NCBI GenBank assembly: GCA_023434855.1
Contig: JAEYSJ010000323.1
Span: forward strand, 1-8,095
Origin: Bacillota bacterium
Lineage (GTDB): Bacteria > Bacillota_C > Negativicutes > JAEYSJ01
DNA length: 8,095 nt
Direction: 5' to 3'
The number at the start of each line of letters is the position of its first letter. Within the stretch, counting starts at the first letter, position 1. Under the pieces are notes generated by a model. It was given only the letters and a program-made list of their open reading frames with translations. It was not told where the DNA came from and searched no databases. Shown here piece by piece: positions 5,268-8,095 of this stretch. The position numbers and the translations under genes were made by a program.

Positions 5268-5840
5268 ATGGAAAAAATCCAATATACTACAATATCAATA
5301 GAATTGGGCAATGCGCCCGAAATAAAGGATGTATTACAAAGAATCGCCCAATATAAGGATAAAACAGTTGTAAATATAATTAATCCTGCAACTAATGATA
5401 CAGTTATTTTTTCCGCTGAAAACCTACAGACTATGCTGACAGAAGGAACAAGTAAGGTTCACTTTCAAGCAATGGATACTCGTGATTATCTATCATTAAT
5501 GGCTCAGCTTATTCAACAGATTGCATCCACTGGAGAGATGCTCCGGGACAAACTTCTTAGACATCGAACAGCGGATTTATTGGTTGAAATGAGCGATTTT
5601 CTTAGCAAGCTTGGAAATATAATAGTAATGATTTCCTGTTTTGCTAAGCAACAATCTCATCTGGGTTTAGAACAGAATATGGACAAACTCCGTCAGTGTC
5701 AAGAACATTTAGGTTTAGCATGTTTTTATTTCGAGGACAATGTACGATGTAGAGATGAAATATCTTATATTATTTTACCAGTCGTTCAGCAAGTTGCCGG
5801 ACAAATAAAAGGTAACGGTACACTAAAAAATTGCAAGTAA
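5268..5840 (+). CDS. Unknown helical protein coupled to the Maf glycosyltransferase
   Basis: I do not recognise this 190-residue protein. Residues 1-65 look mixed alpha/beta (YTTISIELGN, TVVNIINPATNDTVIF). From about 68 to 182 it is almost all predicted helix, with heptad-like leucines and glutamines (DYLSLMAQLIQQIAS; LLVEMSDFLSKLGNIIVMI; LEQNMDKLRQCQEHL). It has no signal peptide or true membrane helix. Five cysteines are scattered without a metal-site pattern. The ATG at 5268 is preferred over an in-frame TTG at 5247 because GGAG (5256-5259) lies eight bases before it. The gene starts four bases after the preceding stop and its SD lies inside that gene, so the two are very likely translationally coupled. 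A role as a partner or chaperone of the Maf enzyme is possible but is only a guess from position. Confidence 0.85.
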   Translation: MEKIQYTTISIELGNAPEIKDVLQRIAQYKDKTVVNIINPATNDTVIFSAENLQTMLTEGTSKVHFQAMDTRDYLSLMAQLIQQIASTGEMLRDKLLRHRTADLLVEMSDFLSKLGNIIVMISCFAKQQSHLGLEQNMDKLRQCQEHLGLACFYFEDNVRCRDEISYIILPVVQQVAGQIKGNGTLKNCK

Positions 5841-5868
5841 AATTCGTCAAGTTATTTATTCTAATACT

Positions 5869-5903
5869 AAAAATAAAACCCGGAAATCCCGGGTTTTATT
5901 TTT
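5869..5903. terminator. Bidirectional terminator between convergent genes
   Basis: Fifteen-base arms (5869-5883 and 5889-5903) are perfect reverse complements around a five-base loop. A CCCGG/CCGGG core at the loop end is flanked by AAAAATAAAA on one side and TTTTATTTTT on the other. It therefore works for the rightward unit ending at 5840 and the leftward hydrogenase operon ending at 5902. The stem overlaps two bases of the hydrogenase accessory gene's stop codon. Confidence 0.93.
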
Positions 5904-6270
5904 AGGCTAATTTTGCCAATTTTTCTTGTAATATTTCCACACCACTCTTAATATCTTCGACTTGTGCTGCCGCCACTTTAGGGAATGTACAGATTTCTAT
6001 GGTTTCAAGTACAGGTTTATCAGCATGGTCGTAAAAGACGCCATACCATACGCCAGGAGTACCGCTTTCCTGCCATTCAGCCCGTTCTGAACTTTGCAAA
6101 TTTACCCGGACATCACCTTTCCCTAGAAAATCATGGATCGCCTGCCGGTCGTCAAAAGTAAGCGGCATTTTATTAATAAAGATTGTCCAATCCTCACCCG
6201 CTGCAGCCAGACGTGTTAATGCCCCAAAAATTTCATTCAATATTGCCTTCGCATTTAGAGAAAGTTCCAT
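5902..6270 (-). CDS. Hydrogenase expression/formation protein, HupH/HyaF C-terminal domain type
   Basis: This 122-residue accessory protein is probably involved in late assembly of the [NiFe] hydrogenase, as proposed for HupH and HyaF around the small subunit and its iron-sulfur clusters. The recognisable part is LGKGDVRVNLQSS (49-61) followed by WQESGTPGVWYGVFYD (66-81) and then IEICTFP (91-97), resembling the GEV...QExxxxGVWxV...IEVxxxP pattern of the HupH C-terminal domain. Only this single domain is present, much shorter than the two-domain HyaF. The ATG at 6270 follows AAGGAG (6285-6280) with a nine-base gap, just after the protease stop codon. As the last gene of the operon it ends inside a terminator stem. 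The family call rests on motif resemblance and operon position, and is good but not certain. Confidence 0.8.
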   Translation of the reverse strand: MELSLNAKAILNEIFGALTRLAAAGEDWTIFINKMPLTFDDRQAIHDFLGKGDVRVNLQSSERAEWQESGTPGVWYGVFYDHADKPVLETIEICTFPKVAAAQVEDIKSGVEILQEKLAKLA

Positions 6271-6276
6271 TCATAT

Positions 6277-6765
6277 TTACTCCTTACTTTTTGTTAGCTC
6301 TACCTGCCAGGATTTTAGAATATCTACCGCTCTGTTTACAGCTTGATCAACTACGGAAGATAAAACAGGTGTCAATTCCAGACCAATATCAATCATTGCC
6401 GGTTGCGCCCCCAATATAATTATCTCCTTAACCGGTTGGTCCATAATATCCATAGCAGCTAACACATCTTGAATACCAAGCTCATGCATCGATACCTTGT
6501 CTTTAAAATAGGCTTTTACCGCCTCATCTTTAAATTCATAAAAAGAACCCGGAGGCAAGCCTCCGGAAACAGCGTCAATAAGAATGAGCTTTTCTGTTCC
6601 AGTCAGGTAATTAAGCAACGCCATGCCGAGAGTACCGCCATCCAGTAATTGGACATTTTCGGGAAAACTATAGCGCCGCTGCAATTCCTCTACTACCCTA
6701 ACGCCAAAGCCTTCATCCTGCATTAATATATTGCCTACACCTAATATCGTAATTTGCTTTGTCAC
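6277..6765 (-). CDS. hyaD: [NiFe]-hydrogenase maturation endopeptidase (M52 family)
   Basis: This cytoplasmic protease removes the C-terminal tail of the hydrogenase large subunit once nickel has been inserted. The 162 residues are normal for the family. The N-terminal ILGVGNILMQDEGFGVRVVE (7-26), LLDGGTLGMALL (40-51), LILIDAVSGG (60-69) and VSMHELGIQDVL (91-102) are family landmarks. Glu18, Asp64 and His94 match the three nickel-binding residues of E. coli HybD. The start is GTG at 6765, overlapping the cytochrome gene's TGA as GTGA. No strong SD is visible, so translation is probably coupled to that gene. Its likely substrate, the large subunit, is encoded upstream in the same operon and still carries a 19-residue tail after DPCLACATH. 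Confidence 0.96.
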   Translation of the reverse strand: MTKQITILGVGNILMQDEGFGVRVVEELQRRYSFPENVQLLDGGTLGMALLNYLTGTEKLILIDAVSGGLPPGSFYEFKDEAVKAYFKDKVSMHELGIQDVLAAMDIMDQPVKEIIILGAQPAMIDIGLELTPVLSSVVDQAVNRAVDILKSWQVELTKSKE

Positions 6766-7463
6766 TTGATATCACTTAAGTCTTCGGGTTCTTCCTCATA
6801 GAATTTCACGCCGGAAATCATCCCCGAAACTTCTCCTCCTTTTTCCATCCAGTCAGCGCGTGTTGCCATGTAGATATGGGTAATTACAAACAGAATAATG
6901 CCCCAGGCAACATAATGATGAATCAAATGTACGACATACTCATTGATGAGCCATTGATTAAACGGCCCGAATATTTTCGCAGCAAAACTGTTGGGATTAA
7001 CCATTACATACATGGCGAAACCGGTGATCGCTTCCAGGACCACCAGCACATACAAGGTGGCATAACCGCCACGGGCCAGCGAGTTCCTTAGATATGGGCG
7101 ATGCTGCGGACGCAGAAACATATAATGCAATGATGTATCTAACCCGCCTTCCCAGAAGGCTTTTGTCATAGGATTGGGAAATAACCGGTCACCCTTGTTG
7201 ATAATGAAGCCATAGATACGCAGGATAAACGAAGCTACTAAAATGTAGGCTGAAACGAAATGAATATATCGCATCATTTCCATTGAGAAAATATTAGTAA
7301 CCGCAAAAGTTGCATCAAGTCCCTGCGTACCGATAAAAAACGGGTTGCCGATATACAGGCCGGTAAAGAACAGGACTAATATCGTAATTACCAGCAGCCA
7401 ATGAAATATCCTGGTCGCCGGGCTGAATATATAGTAAACGTGTAATAACTTACTGTCTTTCAT
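6762..7463 (-). CDS. hyaC: [NiFe]-hydrogenase b-type cytochrome subunit
   Basis: This di-heme membrane cytochrome anchors the hydrogenase and passes electrons from H2 oxidation to the quinone pool. The 233 residues contain four membrane helices at about 20-38, 66-86, 133-155 and 182-203. Histidines likely to hold heme are His21 (RIFHW), His68 (YIHFVSAY), His182 or His183 (LIHHYVAW) and His196 (VITHIYM), placed as in HyaC/HupC. The length matches the family. The ATG at 7463 has the SD AAAGGGGG seven bases upstream. Its start lies 117 bp downstream of the large-subunit stop, a gap with three stem-loops, whereas its own stop overlaps the protease start. This uneven spacing suggests separate control of the structural and membrane parts. 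Its presence argues for an uptake-type, membrane-bound enzyme. Confidence 0.95.
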   Translation of the reverse strand: MKDSKLLHVYYIFSPATRIFHWLLVITILVLFFTGLYIGNPFFIGTQGLDATFAVTNIFSMEMMRYIHFVSAYILVASFILRIYGFIINKGDRLFPNPMTKAFWEGGLDTSLHYMFLRPQHRPYLRNSLARGGYATLYVLVVLEAITGFAMYVMVNPNSFAAKIFGPFNQWLINEYVVHLIHHYVAWGIILFVITHIYMATRADWMEKGGEVSGMISGVKFYEEEPEDLSDIK

Positions 7464-7474
7464 TGGTTTTCCCC

Positions 7475-7488
7475 CTTTGCCCGCAAAG
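7475..7488 (-). promoter_or_regulatory. Small hairpin touching the cytochrome gene's SD
   Basis: On the minus strand CTTTG-CGGG-CAAAG forms a five-pair stem with a four-base loop. Its 3' arm runs into the GGGGG of the SD, so it could modulate translation. Alone it is weak, but it stacks next to a larger stem-loop. Confidence 0.35.
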
Positions 7489-7489
7489 T

Positions 7490-7537
7490 CTGGTTCAAAA
7501 CGTCCATGGTTCCTGGCATCTGAACATTTTGAACCAG
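7490..7537 (-). repeat. Long stem-loop between the large-subunit and cytochrome genes
   Basis: Arms CTGGTTCAAAACGT (7490-7503) and ACATTTTGAACCAG (7524-7537) are complementary at 13 of 14 positions, enclosing a 20-base loop. No T-run follows on the minus strand, so it is not a standard terminator. A role as an mRNA stability or processing element in the operon is inferred. Confidence 0.65.
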
Positions 7538-7556
7538 CATCTTTTATATTAGGGTT

Positions 7557-7576
7557 GTATGTTTATTTAAACATAC
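7557..7576 (-). repeat. Palindromic hairpin just after the large-subunit stop codon
   Basis: GTATGTTTA-TT-TAAACATAC has perfect nine-base arms and starts four bases after the stop codon on the minus strand. It is A/T-rich and lacks a T-tract, so it is more likely a 3'-end protector or processing site than a terminator. Confidence 0.6.
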
Positions 7577-7580
7577 TTTA

Positions 7581-8095
7581 TTACTTGCAGTAGGAATCAG
7601 TATGCACTACCGCTATTTCTTTGCCTTCGGCGTTATAGAGATGGGTTGCACAGGCCAGGCATGGGTCAAATGAGTGAATAACTTTCAGAATTTCCAAGGG
7701 TTTATCGGCTACTTTCACCTTGGTGTCCATCATGCTTGCTTCATAGGGACCAAAGCCTGCTTTGCTGTCACGGGGGCAGGCATTCCAGGTGGATGGCACA
7801 ACGGCCTGGTAATTGGCTATTTTTCCATCTTTGATAACCACCCAATGGCTTAATGCTCCCCGGGGCGCTTCATGCAGTCCTACACCTTTAGCTTCTTTAG
7901 GCCAAGTGCTTGGTTCCCACTTCTCCATATTAGCTACGGTGGTGTCACCGGCGCGAATATTGGCAACCAATTTTTCAAAATAGTATTTGCTGACATAGGC
8001 CATTACTTGTGCTTCCAAACCTCTGACCGCGGTACGGCCAACGGTTGATGGCAGCCATTTTTCCGGCGGCACATTCAGCACCTTGGAGACGGCGT
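7581..8095 (-). CDS. hyaB: [NiFe]-hydrogenase large subunit, C-terminal part
   Basis: This is the catalytic subunit of the hydrogenase, whose Ni-Fe centre splits H2. About 171 C-terminal residues are visible and the gene continues past the right edge; the frame stays open to 8095, so the GTG at 8081 is internal. Landmarks in order are PSTVGRTAVRGLEA, GVGLHEAPRGALSHW, a loop near the active site, VVPSTWNACPRDSKAG, and IHSFDPCLACATH close to the end. The two cysteines of DPCLAC are the C-terminal Ni-Fe ligands. The 19 residues after the His are the tail normally cut off by the maturation protease encoded two genes downstream. Both ligands are ordinary TGC/TGT cysteine codons, not selenocysteine. 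The small-subunit gene is expected just beyond the right edge. Confidence 0.97.
   Translation of the reverse strand, partial: AVSKVLNVPPEKWLPSTVGRTAVRGLEAQVMAYVSKYYFEKLVANIRAGDTTVANMEKWEPSTWPKEAKGVGLHEAPRGALSHWVVIKDGKIANYQAVVPSTWNACPRDSKAGFGPYEASMMDTKVKVADKPLEILKVIHSFDPCLACATHLYNAEGKEIAVVHTDSYCK

Noticed and set aside
7641..7670. Selenocysteine version of the hydrogenase large subunit
   Set aside because: Both ligand codons in DPCLAC are TGC/TGT; no in-frame TGA is present at the motif.

Overview
The window looks like chromosome from an anaerobic, endospore-forming Firmicute. A diderm Negativicutes relative such as the Sporomusa/Pelosinus group is my best guess, but no single marker proves it. 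The case rests on moderately AT-rich DNA, strong AGGAGG-type ribosome binding sites with several TTG/GTG starts, a ydaO-type c-di-AMP riboswitch, two promoters of sigma-H type, an AroH-type chorismate mutase, a Maf-type flagellin glycosyltransferase and a membrane-bound [NiFe] hydrogenase operon.

Left block (1-3438, all genes on the minus strand). It starts with the N-terminus of an ABC exporter cut by the window edge, then about 370 bp of non-coding DNA ending in a strong stem-loop. Next is a secreted NlpC/P60 cell-wall hydrolase with its own control region: a sigma-H-like promoter, a c-di-AMP riboswitch, and a Shine-Dalgarno directly after the aptamer. Further right are a polyprenyl-phosphate-type family 2 glycosyltransferase, aroH with its own sigma-H-like promoter and terminator, and an unrecognised 102-residue protein with a cysteine-rich tail.

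Central divergent block (3439-5840, plus strand). A 160-bp divergent intergenic region carries a promoter in each direction and a 16-bp palindrome inside the leftward promoter. The rightward genes are a 553-residue Maf/DUF115 glycosyltransferase and a tightly coupled 190-residue helical protein of unknown function. A near-perfect bidirectional terminator separates them from the next block.

Right block (5902-8095, minus strand). This is the distal part of a [NiFe]-hydrogenase operon, in transcription order: large subunit (C-terminal part only), cytochrome b subunit, maturation endopeptidase and a HupH/HyaF-C-like accessory protein. The large subunit still carries the tail that the endopeptidase removes. 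The 117-nt gap between large subunit and cytochrome genes contains three successive stem-loops, while the later genes overlap or nearly touch.

The strongest regulatory observation is the compact promoter-riboswitch-SD arrangement ahead of the cell-wall hydrolase. It suggests that transition-phase transcription and c-di-AMP, a cell-wall/osmotic signal, act on the same hydrolase. The least explained genes are the cysteine-rich small protein and the protein coupled to the Maf glycosyltransferase.
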